Source: JABDPF01 sp036351055 (GTDB taxonomy: Bacteria; Pseudomonadota; Gammaproteobacteria; Xanthomonadales; SZUA-36). From it: a DNA stretch of 26,657 bases. The stretch is taken from NCBI GenBank assembly GCA_036351055.1, contig JAZBOH010000154.1, positions 1 to 26,657 of the forward strand, in the 5' to 3' direction. Within the stretch, counting starts at the first letter, position 1, and each line of letters opens with the position of its first letter. This document shows, in pieces, positions 7,608 to 15,685 of the stretch. A program made the position numbers and the translations under genes. Under the pieces are notes generated by a model that searched no databases, was not told the DNA's origin, and was given only the letters and a program-made list of their open reading frames with translations.

Positions 7608-8783
7608 ATGGTCGAGAATATGAGAGACGGGGCCCACCTCAGAAAGTTCGACATGTTTCAAAACCTGTCGGACGATGAGTTGTCCCTGATTGCCAAGGAA
7701 ACCCGGGCGCGCGAATTCGCGGCCGATGTAGTCGTGTGCGAGGAAGGCAGCCGGTCTGACACCATGTTCTTCATCGACAGCGGCTCGGTGGTTATCAGCA
7801 AACAAGGCGTTTCACTCGCACGGCTGGAACCCGGGGACTATTTTGGCGAGATGTCGCTGATTACCGGTGATCCTCGCAATGCGACCGTGACTACGAATGA
7901 AAGCTCGGTTTTGCTGGAAGTTTCCGCGCCTGTTTTCCATGTGATCATCGAGCGCTCCCCGCGGGCGATGCGCAACCTGCTCGCCACCTTCGACAGGCGC
8001 CTGCGGCGCCACAACGACAAGGTGGTCGAGCAGTACCTGGAATTGAAAAAACAGTACGAAGAACTGGAGAACAGCCACCAGCGTCTCCTGCTGAGTGACA
8101 AGATGGCCTCGGTTGGACTTTTGACCGCGGGTATTGCGCATGAAATCAACAACCCGCTTTTTGTCATCACGGGTTACCTCGACGTGATCAACGACATGGT
8201 CCGAACAGGCGACGTGTCGGTTGGCGAGCTGAAAGGAATATCAGACAAACTGAACACGGCGAGCAAGTCCATCGTGAAGCTGGTTTCAGGCATCAAGACT
8301 TACGTCCGTATCGAAGACACGCGGCTGGTTCCCATCGACCTCAACTCCGCCACCCTGGAATCGATGGACCTGGTGTCATTCCTGTACCAGCGGGACCACA
8401 TCGAGTTGAGGCATGAGCTGGCCGAGGGGTTTCCGGTCATCCTGGGCAATATCGGAAAGTTACAGCAGGTTTTGATGAACCTGCTGTCCAACGCAAGAGA
8501 TGCGATGGAGTCGCGCGATTCCAAGGTCATTTCGGTCTCAACCCGCGAGGAGAACGGAAAAGTCTTACTCAAGCTGGCGGATACCGGCAGCGGCATCTCG
8601 CCGGAGGACCTGGACAACATCTTCGTCAGCGGCTACACGACCAAGCCGGTCGGCAAGGGCAGCGGCATGGGGCTGGACCTGGTGCGCAAGATTGTCGAGG
8701 AAATGAACGGGGTCATCTCGGTCGAATCCGAAGTGGGCGTGGGCACGACCTTTCGGGTGGAATTTCCCAGCCACCCGTCCTGA
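7608..8783 (+). CDS. Soluble sensor histidine kinase with cyclic-nucleotide-binding-type domain
   Basis: A 391-residue protein with no membrane segment. Residues about 10-125 form a CRP-like cNMP-binding domain; its phosphate cassette is FGEMSLITGDPRNATV (79-94). A coiled-coil linker (about 135-165) follows. The HisKA phosphoacceptor helix is GIAHEINNPL, with H178. The HATPase domain has N box NLLSNARDAM (291-300), G1 DTGSGI (325-330) and G2 GSGMGL (351-356). The likely input is a small cytoplasmic ligand or redox/nucleotide state; R90 and N91 sit where the phosphate contact would be, so cNMP binding is possible but unproven. The ATG at 7608 follows TAGGGG. No response regulator is adjacent. 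Confidence 0.9.
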   Translation: MVENMRDGAHLRKFDMFQNLSDDELSLIAKETRAREFAADVVVCEEGSRSDTMFFIDSGSVVISKQGVSLARLEPGDYFGEMSLITGDPRNATVTTNESSVLLEVSAPVFHVIIERSPRAMRNLLATFDRRLRRHNDKVVEQYLELKKQYEELENSHQRLLLSDKMASVGLLTAGIAHEINNPLFVITGYLDVINDMVRTGDVSVGELKGISDKLNTASKSIVKLVSGIKTYVRIEDTRLVPIDLNSATLESMDLVSFLYQRDHIELRHELAEGFPVILGNIGKLQQVLMNLLSNARDAMESRDSKVISVSTREENGKVLLKLADTGSGISPEDLDNIFVSGYTTKPVGKGSGMGLDLVRKIVEEMNGVISVESEVGVGTTFRVEFPSHPS

Positions 8784-8841
8784 GCGGTTTTTCAGTCCTT
8801 TTCTTTGCCCGGGAACAGGCAGCGCCAACCCGGGCGGTTTG

Positions 8842-10950
8842 TCAGCGCTGGATACGCAAGCCGAGGCCGACAAAGCGGGGCCGGCCGATCTCGATGGCGC
8901 CGTTGTTTTCCACCTTGATTTCGTAGGCTTCGTCCAGCAGGTTTTCGATCGCCAGGAACAACTCGGTCGATTCGCTGAGGCGGCGTGAGAAACGCAGGTC
9001 GAAGAGCAGGAAATCATCCACTTCCAACTGGTTCAGGTCGTCTTCGTAGCGCTTGCCAACGTAGCGCGCCAGCAAGCTGCCATTGAACCACCGGTTGCTG
9101 TTGCGCAGGCGTGTAGTGAAGGCGTGTTTTGGCGCCTGGCGCACCTGGTTTCCCACCAGTTGAGGGTTGTCCGGCGATTTGCTGATTTCCGTGTCGTTGA
9201 ACAGGTAGCTCAGCTGCAAATCCCAGCCCGGCGACAATTGCACATCGCCTTCCAGTTCGAGGCCGGTGGCGCGCATTTCACCGACATTGTCCAGTTCGCG
9301 ACAGGTTTCATTGGCGCCCATCAAGCCGCAGGGTTCGACGATGCCGGGCTGGTCGCCGGTCTGGCCGCGCGTGATGTTCTGCACCAGGTCTTTTACCGTG
9401 TTTCGGAACAAGGTCAGCCGCAGCAGCGTGGACCCGCCGAGGTCAAAATCCGCGCCAGCCTCCAGCCCGACCAGGCGTTCCGGTTCCAGGTCCGGGTTGT
9501 TGACCAGGATGACGCCGCCCCGGGTGCTGGCGGCGTAATACAATTCCCGCAGCGTGGGAGCTCGAAAACCGGTGTACGCCGCGGCGCGCAGGGATATTCC
9601 ATCCATCGCCTGGAAGCGGAAGCCGAGGTTTCCATTGGGTGTTGATTCGGAGTTGGCCTGATAGGTTTCGGCGCCGCTGATTTCACCGGTTTCGAGGTCG
9701 GTTTCGAGGCTCGATGCCGAGTTGACGATGTAGTCATAACGCAGGGAGGCGCTGGCCCGCCAGCGCGCATCGATACGCCATGTATCCTGGACGAAAACGC
9801 CGCCCATGTCCTGGCGGCTGTCGGTAGTGAGCCGCCTGGCCGGCCTATTTTCCGTATAACGGCTCCATTCATCAACGCTGACGTCGGCCCAGCGGTAGTC
9901 GGCGCCAAATGACAGGTCGTGGCCGCGGACGGTGGGCAGTGAGTGCACAAGTCCGGCACCGAGAACGCTTGCCGGCCTCGATTCGAAGCCGCGCAGGGTT
10001 TCGCTCTCGTTGTCACCGACGATGCTCACGCTGGCGTCCTCCAGTCCTGAATCCTCGTAGAACAGCTTCAGGCGCCACCAGCCTCCGCCAGACGCCTGGC
10101 GGTCCACGCCGACGCCCAGGGTTCGGATTTCTGTTTCGTTGATATCAAGCGCGCTGCCTCCATGACGTGTTTCCCGAAAGGCTCCGGCTTGGAAGTTGAC
10201 CCGGGTGCGCTCGTCGGGAGCCCAGCTTGCCCGGCCAGAGACGGTTCCATGGTCCTTGCGCACGGCCTCGTCCACCGGGCCCTGCTGCTCGGGCGGCAGG
10301 TTCATGTACCCGTCTGTGGTGTAGCCCGAAGCGCTCCCGCCGAGGTTCCAGTCGCCCAGTTTCCGGTTTCCGGAAACGGCCAGGTCGGCCGTCTTCGGGT
10401 AGCCCACCATGGCGTTGAAATCGAGGTCACGATCACCCGGCTTTTTTGTCACGATATTGATCACGCCGCCCAGTGACAGGTTGCCCCAGGCATTTGCACC
10501 CCCTCCGCGGATGACCTCGACCCGTTCGATCCGGTGGCGCGGGACCCGCGCCCAGAAAATCTCCGTCGAATAGGGGCTGTGTATCGGGAAGCCATCAAGC
10601 AGGACCAGGGTCCGGCTGGCGGCATTTCCGCCCAGCCCCCTGAGGGAAACCGTGCTGGTTGTCGGCGCGGCGGCGATGCTGTCCGCGGCTCGCAGCAGGC
10701 TGAATCCCGGTATCTGCCGCAGGATCTCATCGGTTGGCTTGTAGGCCGATTCGAGCACATCCTGCCGGGACAGGATCGAGGTGTTCACGGGGATGTCGCG
10801 TATCGTCAGGTCGGCCCGGGTGGCTGCGACGATCACCTCTTCAATTTCGGTTTTATCCTGTCCGTGGGAATCCTGCGGCGGTTCCATGGCGAGAGCATTT
10901 CCCGGCGCCAGCAGCCATGCCGTAAAAAAGAGAAATAGCGCCTGTTTCAT
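8842..10950 (-). CDS. TonB-dependent outer membrane receptor
   Basis: A 702-residue TonB-dependent receptor. Residues 1-21 are a signal peptide (cleavage after GNALA). A TonB-box-like EEVIVAATR lies at 37-45. The plug runs about 50-170, with LRQIPGFSLLR, VSLRGLGGNAASRTLVLLDG, IERVEVIRGGG and GGVINIVTKK; the beta barrel follows. The C-terminus ends RFVGLGLRIQR, without the usual terminal Phe or Trp. The frame could begin at TTG 10953, but the ATG at 10950 is simpler: it overlaps the previous stop as TGATG. The substrate is not readable from sequence. A divergent PQQ-dependent dehydrogenase nearby makes PQQ one candidate, by analogy with PqqU/YncD (about 700 residues); siderophores, cobalamin or sugars remain possible. 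Confidence 0.92.
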   Translation of the reverse strand: MKQALFLFFTAWLLAPGNALAMEPPQDSHGQDKTEIEEVIVAATRADLTIRDIPVNTSILSRQDVLESAYKPTDEILRQIPGFSLLRAADSIAAAPTTSTVSLRGLGGNAASRTLVLLDGFPIHSPYSTEIFWARVPRHRIERVEVIRGGGANAWGNLSLGGVINIVTKKPGDRDLDFNAMVGYPKTADLAVSGNRKLGDWNLGGSASGYTTDGYMNLPPEQQGPVDEAVRKDHGTVSGRASWAPDERTRVNFQAGAFRETRHGGSALDINETEIRTLGVGVDRQASGGGWWRLKLFYEDSGLEDASVSIVGDNESETLRGFESRPASVLGAGLVHSLPTVRGHDLSFGADYRWADVSVDEWSRYTENRPARRLTTDSRQDMGGVFVQDTWRIDARWRASASLRYDYIVNSASSLETDLETGEISGAETYQANSESTPNGNLGFRFQAMDGISLRAAAYTGFRAPTLRELYYAASTRGGVILVNNPDLEPERLVGLEAGADFDLGGSTLLRLTLFRNTVKDLVQNITRGQTGDQPGIVEPCGLMGANETCRELDNVGEMRATGLELEGDVQLSPGWDLQLSYLFNDTEISKSPDNPQLVGNQVRQAPKHAFTTRLRNSNRWFNGSLLARYVGKRYEDDLNQLEVDDFLLFDLRFSRRLSESTELFLAIENLLDEAYEIKVENNGAIEIGRPRFVGLGLRIQR

Positions 10951-11423
10951 CAAGTCATGACGAGTGGGCTATGCCCGAACAGCAGTCCATTGAGCCGCAC
11001 GTAGACGAAGCCGCCCGCCGCACCGGCTGCGCCCTGGACCAACAGGCCGAACGTGGAACGGGCGATGGCCACGGGTGTTAGGTCAAATGCCAGGTTCATG
11101 GCGAGGTGCATGGCGACCAGGGCGGTCGCGCCGGCGAGCAGGTAGAGCGGCGTACGCCAGCGGCCCAGCCAGCGGCACAGCAGCGCTGTAAAAAGAAATG
11201 CAACAAGCAAGGCAAAGGCGACCAGGGGCAGAAACATGCCGGCCATGCCCACGACATCGCCCAGGGTCATGACGACGCGGTCACCCAGGCCAACGGGTAC
11301 ACCCATTGACGACAGGCTGGCCACCACGGACTGTGTGGCGCTGGCAGAAGCCAGCAGGTAGGCGGTCAGAACAGCCGCAAGGTAGATGCCGAGTTTTTTG
11401 GCCAGCATTTCGATCACATTCAT
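10950..11423 (-). CDS. Four-helix inner membrane protein coupled to TonB receptor
   Basis: A 157-residue membrane protein I do not recognise. Probable helices lie near residues 10-30, 52-82, 88-112 and 122-145. A small-residue-rich last helix (LVQGAAGAAGGFVYVRL) and a conserved-looking GMFLPLVAF stretch stand out. The ATG at 11423 has a strong site (AAGGAGAAG). Its stop overlaps the receptor start (TGATG), so the two are almost certainly co-translated and may work together. It lacks ExbB/ExbD, permease or heme-oxygenase features. It could be an inner membrane partner for the receptor's substrate, but nothing in the sequence proves that. Confidence 0.72.
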   Translation of the reverse strand: MNVIEMLAKKLGIYLAAVLTAYLLASASATQSVVASLSSMGVPVGLGDRVVMTLGDVVGMAGMFLPLVAFALLVAFLFTALLCRWLGRWRTPLYLLAGATALVAMHLAMNLAFDLTPVAIARSTFGLLVQGAAGAAGGFVYVRLNGLLFGHSPLVMT

Positions 11424-11471
11424 GTATGCTTCTCCTTCGAGGAAAGGCTATCACAAGCACAGGCAACGCTC

Positions 11472-12557
11472 ATGCGCCCCACCTGCAAAATCCTGTTTTA
11501 CCTGGCCCTGTTGCTTAACGGCGGCAGCCTGGCCGCCGCGGAGTACCGGATCGATACCTGGGCGGAAGGCCTCGACCAGCCGTGGAGCATTGCTTTTCTG
11601 CCTGGTGGAGCTGCCCTGGTAAGCGAATTGGGGGGCAGGCTTCGGCCCGTATCGGCGGAAGGTGAAGTGGGTGCACCACTGAAAAACCTGCCGCCGGTCT
11701 ATTTTGCGGGCCAGGGCGGCCTGTTCGACGTCGTGCTGCACCCTGATTTCAAAAACAACGGCCTGGTCTACCTGTCCTTTGCCGAGGGCAGCCCCGGCGA
11801 CAATGGAACAGCCGTGGCGCGCGGCCGCCTGTCTGGGGACTCACTGGAAGAGGTTGAGATCATCTTTCGCAATTTCAGCCGCAAGGACACACCGGTCCAT
11901 TACGGCGGCCGCCTGGCGTTCATGCGCGACGGCAGCCTGTTGCTGACCACCGGTGAAGGATTCGATTACCGGGAGGCCGCTCAGGACATCAGCAGCGGCC
12001 TGGGGAAGGTCCTCAGGTTGAACGACGATGGCGGTCCGGCGGCGGGTAATCCTTTCCCCGAATCCCCCTATGTCTTCAGCTACGGACACCGCAATCCGCA
12101 AGGCCTGGCGCTCGATCGGAACGGCGGGGTCTGGTTGCACGAGCATGGACCCAAAGGCGGGGACGAGTTGAACCGCATCGAGGCGGGCGCGAACTACGGT
12201 TGGCCGGCGATTACTTTTGGCAAAGACTACAGTGGTGCTTCGATTTCACCGTACACCGCCTGGGAAGGCATGACCCAACCCCTGTGGCAATGGACGCCGT
12301 CCATCGCGCCATCCGGGCTCGCCATCTACGACGGGGACCTGTTTCCAGGGTGGAAAGGCGACCTGTTTGTCGGCGCGCTGGTGGACCGGGAGGTGCGGCG
12401 CATTGTTCTCTCCAATGGCCGGGTGGTGAAAGAAGAAGTGCTCTTCAGTGAGTTGGCTGTCCGCATCCGGGACGTTCGAAACGGGCCGGAGGGTGCACTT
12501 TACATCCTGGTGCCTGACCGCGTGCTCCGGGTGGTTCCCGCGGTGCCGGCTCCATAA
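11472..12557 (+). CDS. Secreted PQQ-dependent aldose/sorbosone-type dehydrogenase
   Basis: A 361-residue six-bladed propeller of the soluble glucose/sorbosone dehydrogenase family, like E. coli YliI (aldose sugar dehydrogenase). It has a signal peptide (about 1-23), so it is periplasmic. Family motifs are present in order: LDQPWSIAFLP (34-44), H143 in VHYGGRLAF (the catalytic-base position), YGHRNPQGLAL (204-214), WLHEHGPKGGDELN (221-234), NYGWP (241-245) and DVRNGPEGALYIL (334-346). It would oxidise a sugar or alcohol with PQQ as cofactor and pass electrons to the respiratory chain; the substrate is unknown. The ATG at 11472 has only a weak AGGCAAC site. It is divergent from the TonB receptor pair across 48 bases. 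Confidence 0.87.
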   Translation: MRPTCKILFYLALLLNGGSLAAAEYRIDTWAEGLDQPWSIAFLPGGAALVSELGGRLRPVSAEGEVGAPLKNLPPVYFAGQGGLFDVVLHPDFKNNGLVYLSFAEGSPGDNGTAVARGRLSGDSLEEVEIIFRNFSRKDTPVHYGGRLAFMRDGSLLLTTGEGFDYREAAQDISSGLGKVLRLNDDGGPAAGNPFPESPYVFSYGHRNPQGLALDRNGGVWLHEHGPKGGDELNRIEAGANYGWPAITFGKDYSGASISPYTAWEGMTQPLWQWTPSIAPSGLAIYDGDLFPGWKGDLFVGALVDREVRRIVLSNGRVVKEEVLFSELAVRIRDVRNGPEGALYILVPDRVLRVVPAVPAP

Positions 12558-12633
12558 CGGCCGGACAGCCTGATTATCGCCGATCCCGCAGCAGCAGAAA
12601 TACCGGAAGCCATCCGCGAATTGCGAAAACAGC

Positions 12634-12656
12634 GGTCAGGTTCGAGGAACCTGACC
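12634..12656. repeat. REP-like perfect hairpin
   Basis: GGTCAGGTTC (12634-12643), loop GAG, GAACCTGACC (12647-12656) form a perfect 10-bp stem. CCCATTCTTTT follows. It lies between the convergent PQQ dehydrogenase and ABC permease genes, the usual setting for REP elements. The GGTCAGGTTC core resembles REP palindromes mobilised by RAYT (IS200-like) transposases. The following T-run may let it also act as a weak terminator. Only one copy is seen in this window. Confidence 0.7.
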
Positions 12657-12671
12657 CCATTCTTTTGTGAC

Positions 12672-13760
12672 TCAGTCCAACCGCTTGTGGAAGCGGCTTA
12701 CCGCGACGGTCATGGCCACCAGGATAAACCCACCCAGGATCATCAATTCACTGGAAAGCTCCTGCAGGCTGGCCCCGCGCAGCACCACGCCGCGGATCAG
12801 GCGCATGAAATGCGTCATCGGCAGGATTTCGGCAAGCCACTGCGCTGGTTGGGGCATGCCGTCGAACGGGAACATGAAGCCGGATAGCAGGATCGAGGGC
12901 AACAGGATGAAGAAAGTCATCTGCATGGCCTGGAACTGGGTCTGGGCGATGGTCGAAACCGCCAGGCCCATCGCGAGGTTGGCCACGATGAACATGAGGC
13001 TTACCCAGTAAACGTTCATCAGGGTGCCACGCAAGGGAACGTCGAACAGGAACTTGCCCAGCAGCAATACCAGGCTGACCTGGATAAGGCCGATAAACAC
13101 GTAGGGCAGGATCTTGGCCAGCATCAGTTCGGACGATCGCACCGGCGTGGTGATCAGCAGTTCCAGGTTGCCGCGCTCGCGTTCACGTACGATGGCGCCT
13201 GCCGTGAACATGGTCATGGTCATGGTCAGGATAATGCCGATCAGGCCCGGCACGGTATTCACCGGAGAGCGTCGCTCCGGGTTGTAGTAATTCCTGATTT
13301 CCGTGTTCGGCGGCTGGTCGTTGTAGGGTGAAGCGCGCGCGGGGGAGGCCAACATCGAGGCGGCGCCCAGCACCACGTTGTCCGAACCGTCCACCAGCAG
13401 TTGCACGGCCGCTCGCCCGGGTTGCTGCAGCCTGCGTTCAAAATCCTGCGGAATGTAGATGCCGACGCTGATCCTGCCCTGCCTCATCAGGCGCTCCAGT
13501 TCCCCGGTATCGGCAGCCTGGTAGTTGATATCGATGACCTGGCTGTTGGCGAGTTGCATGACGTACTGCCTTGAAGCCGCCGTGCCGGACAGGTCGACCA
13601 GGCCTGCGGACAGGTGGCGTACATCCATGTTGATGGCGTAGCCGAACAGCAGCAGTTGCATGACCGGGATGCCGACAATCATGCCGAAGGTCAGCCGGTC
13701 GCGTCGCAGTTGGCGGACCTCCTTGACCAGGATGGCATTGATGCGCCGCAGTGCCTTCAT
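12672..13760 (-). CDS. ABC-2 type efflux permease (YbhS/YbhR-like)
   Basis: A 362-residue ABC-2 permease. One N-terminal helix (about 25-43) follows the AILVKEVRQLRRDRL motif. A periplasmic domain spans about 45-170. Five or so helices then run to the C-terminus, including TMTMTMFTAGAIVRERERGNLELL with its conserved ERERG-LE element. With the upstream ATPase and fusion protein it should export a drug, lipid or other hydrophobic solute. The ATG at 13760 overlaps the ATPase stop (ATGA) and has a strong AAGGAGGGAGG site. E. coli ybhGFSR encodes two permeases; here only one follows, and the REP-like hairpin comes next. The subunit may therefore homodimerise. Confidence 0.9.
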   Translation of the reverse strand: MKALRRINAILVKEVRQLRRDRLTFGMIVGIPVMQLLLFGYAINMDVRHLSAGLVDLSGTAASRQYVMQLANSQVIDINYQAADTGELERLMRQGRISVGIYIPQDFERRLQQPGRAAVQLLVDGSDNVVLGAASMLASPARASPYNDQPPNTEIRNYYNPERRSPVNTVPGLIGIILTMTMTMFTAGAIVRERERGNLELLITTPVRSSELMLAKILPYVFIGLIQVSLVLLLGKFLFDVPLRGTLMNVYWVSLMFIVANLAMGLAVSTIAQTQFQAMQMTFFILLPSILLSGFMFPFDGMPQPAQWLAEILPMTHFMRLIRGVVLRGASLQELSSELMILGGFILVAMTVAVSRFHKRLD

Positions 13761-14722
13761 CCTGCCTCCCTCCTTCGCGCCTTGCGTTCCTGCGTGGCAG
13801 CGACAAACACGTCTTCCAGGCTGGGGCGTACGATTTCGCAGGACTGGGATGACAATCCACCGTCCCGGATGACTCTGGCGGCGAATTCAGCGGCGCCTTC
13901 AAGGTCCTGGTCGATCAGCACCCTGAGGTTGTTGCCGATCTGCGCGGTACTGTGCACAAACGTCTGCTGGTCGAGGAACTTGGCTACCTTGCGCGGTGTG
14001 TCTGATTGCACCACCACGACCTGGGCGTGGATGTTGTCGGCCAGTTCTGCCGGCGTGCCGGCCGCCACCAGTATGCCCTGATCGAGGATGGCAATGTCGT
14101 GGCAGCGTTCCGCCTCGTCCATGTAGTGGGTGGATACCAGGATCGTCGTGTCTTCGGCGATCAGGTCGAACAGGATTTCCCAGAACGCTCGGCGGTTTTC
14201 GGGGTCCACGGCGGACGTGGGCTCGTCCAGGAACAGCAGTTCAGGCTTGTGCAGCATGGAGGCGGCCAGCGCGAGGCGCTGTTTTTGCCCCCCGCTCAGG
14301 GTCCCGGCGCGCTGCTCCAGGAAGCGGCCCAACTCGTAGCGTTCGATGGCCTGATCGATCCGTTCGCCGCGAACATCACGGGGCAGGGTGTAAATATCCG
14401 CCATGAAGCGCAGGTTCTCATCCACGGTGAGATCCTCGAAGAGAGAAAACTTCTGGGTCATGTAGCCCACTTTCTGTTTGAGCGCCTCGGCGTCACGCGG
14501 GATTTCGTGACCCAGGACCGTGATTTCTCCCGCCGAGGGCATCAGCAAACCGCAAAGCATGCGGATGGTGGTGGATTTGCCGGACCCGTTCGGGCCCAGG
14601 AAGCCAAATATCCGGGAGCGCGGAATGTCGAGGTCCAGGTCGTTAACCGCGCGCAGGGATCCGAAATCCTTGCTCAATCCGCGGCAGCGGATGGCCATGT
14701 TGCTGGAAACAGCCCGGGTCAT
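13757..14722 (-). CDS. ABC transporter ATPase, YbhF/CcmA-type
   Basis: A 321-residue single ATPase domain plus C-terminal extension. Walker A is GPNGSGKS (43-50), the Q-loop Gln is Q90, the signature is LSGGQKQ (142-148), Walker B is LLFLDE (162-167) and the switch His is H199 (STHYMDEAE). The tail (about 225-321), ending in RPSLEDVFVAAT, is the usual C-terminal domain of drug or polysaccharide exporters. It energises the adjacent permease. The ATG at 14722 lies six bases after the hlyD stop, with a GGTGAG site inside the end of that gene. E. coli YbhF has two ATPase domains, so this shorter form is closer to the YhiI/YhhJ or DrrA style. Confidence 0.93.
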   Translation of the reverse strand: MTRAVSSNMAIRCRGLSKDFGSLRAVNDLDLDIPRSRIFGFLGPNGSGKSTTIRMLCGLLMPSAGEITVLGHEIPRDAEALKQKVGYMTQKFSLFEDLTVDENLRFMADIYTLPRDVRGERIDQAIERYELGRFLEQRAGTLSGGQKQRLALAASMLHKPELLFLDEPTSAVDPENRRAFWEILFDLIAEDTTILVSTHYMDEAERCHDIAILDQGILVAAGTPAELADNIHAQVVVVQSDTPRKVAKFLDQQTFVHSTAQIGNNLRVLIDQDLEGAAEFAARVIRDGGLSSQSCEIVRPSLEDVFVAATQERKARRREAG

Positions 14723-14728
14723 GTTTTT

Positions 14729-15685
14729 TCACTCACCGGGAAAGTCAGCTTCCAGCGGCAGTCCGCTCGGAAGACCGGATGCTTCCGGTACGTCAATTTC
14801 CGCCAGGTAGCTCAGGCGTGAGCGGTCGTGCTCGGTCAATGCAAAGTAGGGTGTAAACGTCGCGTCCGCGGATACCCAGCGCACACAGCCTTCGATACTG
14901 TCGCTGACACCGTCCAGGCGCACATCGATGGGGTCTCCGGGCTGCATCCGCGCACGCAATTGCTCCGGCACGTAAACCCTGGCAAAGGCACGGGAACTGT
15001 CCAGCACGACGGCGATCGTGGTGCCGGGAGCGGGACGTTCACCCAGTTGGAACAGGACCTTGTCGACCACCCCGGCCACGGGGGCGTGGATACGGGTCCG
15101 TTCCAGGTCGACAGTTGCCGCGAGTACCTGCGCCTCGGCGGCCAGCAATGCGGCTTCGGCCTGCTGAAGTTCCTCCACCGTGGCGCCATTGAGCAGCCGC
15201 TCGAGTGCTTCGGTGGCTGCCTGTTCCTGGGCCGAAGCGGTTTTGAAACTGGTTTCGCTCATATCCAGCAGGCCCTGGCTGGACAGCCCGCGGTCAAATA
15301 CCTCGCGTGTCCGTTTCAGGTTGGCTGCAGCGTTTACCCGGCTCGCCCTGGCCGCGCCGAGGTTGGCGCGAGCTTCCCGGATGGATTCTTCGCGCGGGCC
15401 GCGCACCAATTCGGCAAGACGTGCCGCCGCCTGGTCCCGCAAGGCTTTCATTTGCGCCAGTTTTGCCTCTGCACGCGCCGGATCCTGTTCCAGGACCAGG
15501 TCACCGGCAGCGACTTCCTGCCCGTCCCGCACATGGATGCCGCGGATGGGCTCGTTGCTTTCGACTTTGAGTTCGACCCGGTCACGTTCCAGCGTGCCGA
15601 CCATGTAGGTTGTTTCGGATTGCTTACAAGCACCGAGTGTCAACAGCAGCGCCGTTGCGAAAAGCGGCCGTAGGGAAACTTTCAT
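14729..15685 (-). CDS. HlyD-family membrane fusion lipoprotein (YbhG-like)
   Basis: A 318-residue periplasmic adaptor. A lipoprotein signal with lipobox LTLGAC places the lipidated Cys at residue 20. A split biotinyl-lipoyl domain flanks a long alpha-helical hairpin (about 75-205) rich in Ala, Glu and Arg. The RTRIHAPVAGVVDKVLFQLGE segment (about 206-226) is the return into the lipoyl domain. A beta barrel then ends the protein. It should link the ABC permease to an outer membrane channel. The ATG at 15685 overlaps the tetR stop (ATGA) and has a strong AAGGAGGAG site. E. coli YbhG is a close structural counterpart, though not a lipoprotein as far as I recall. Confidence 0.9.
   Translation of the reverse strand: MKVSLRPLFATALLLTLGACKQSETTYMVGTLERDRVELKVESNEPIRGIHVRDGQEVAAGDLVLEQDPARAEAKLAQMKALRDQAAARLAELVRGPREESIREARANLGAARASRVNAAANLKRTREVFDRGLSSQGLLDMSETSFKTASAQEQAATEALERLLNGATVEELQQAEAALLAAEAQVLAATVDLERTRIHAPVAGVVDKVLFQLGERPAPGTTIAVVLDSSRAFARVYVPEQLRARMQPGDPIDVRLDGVSDSIEGCVRWVSADATFTPYFALTEHDRSRLSYLAEIDVPEASGLPSGLPLEADFPGE

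Noticed and set aside
8807..8835. GCCCGGG inverted repeat between the histidine kinase and TonB receptor genes as a bidirectional terminator
   Set aside because: The 7-bp stem has a 15-base loop and no T-run follows on either strand.
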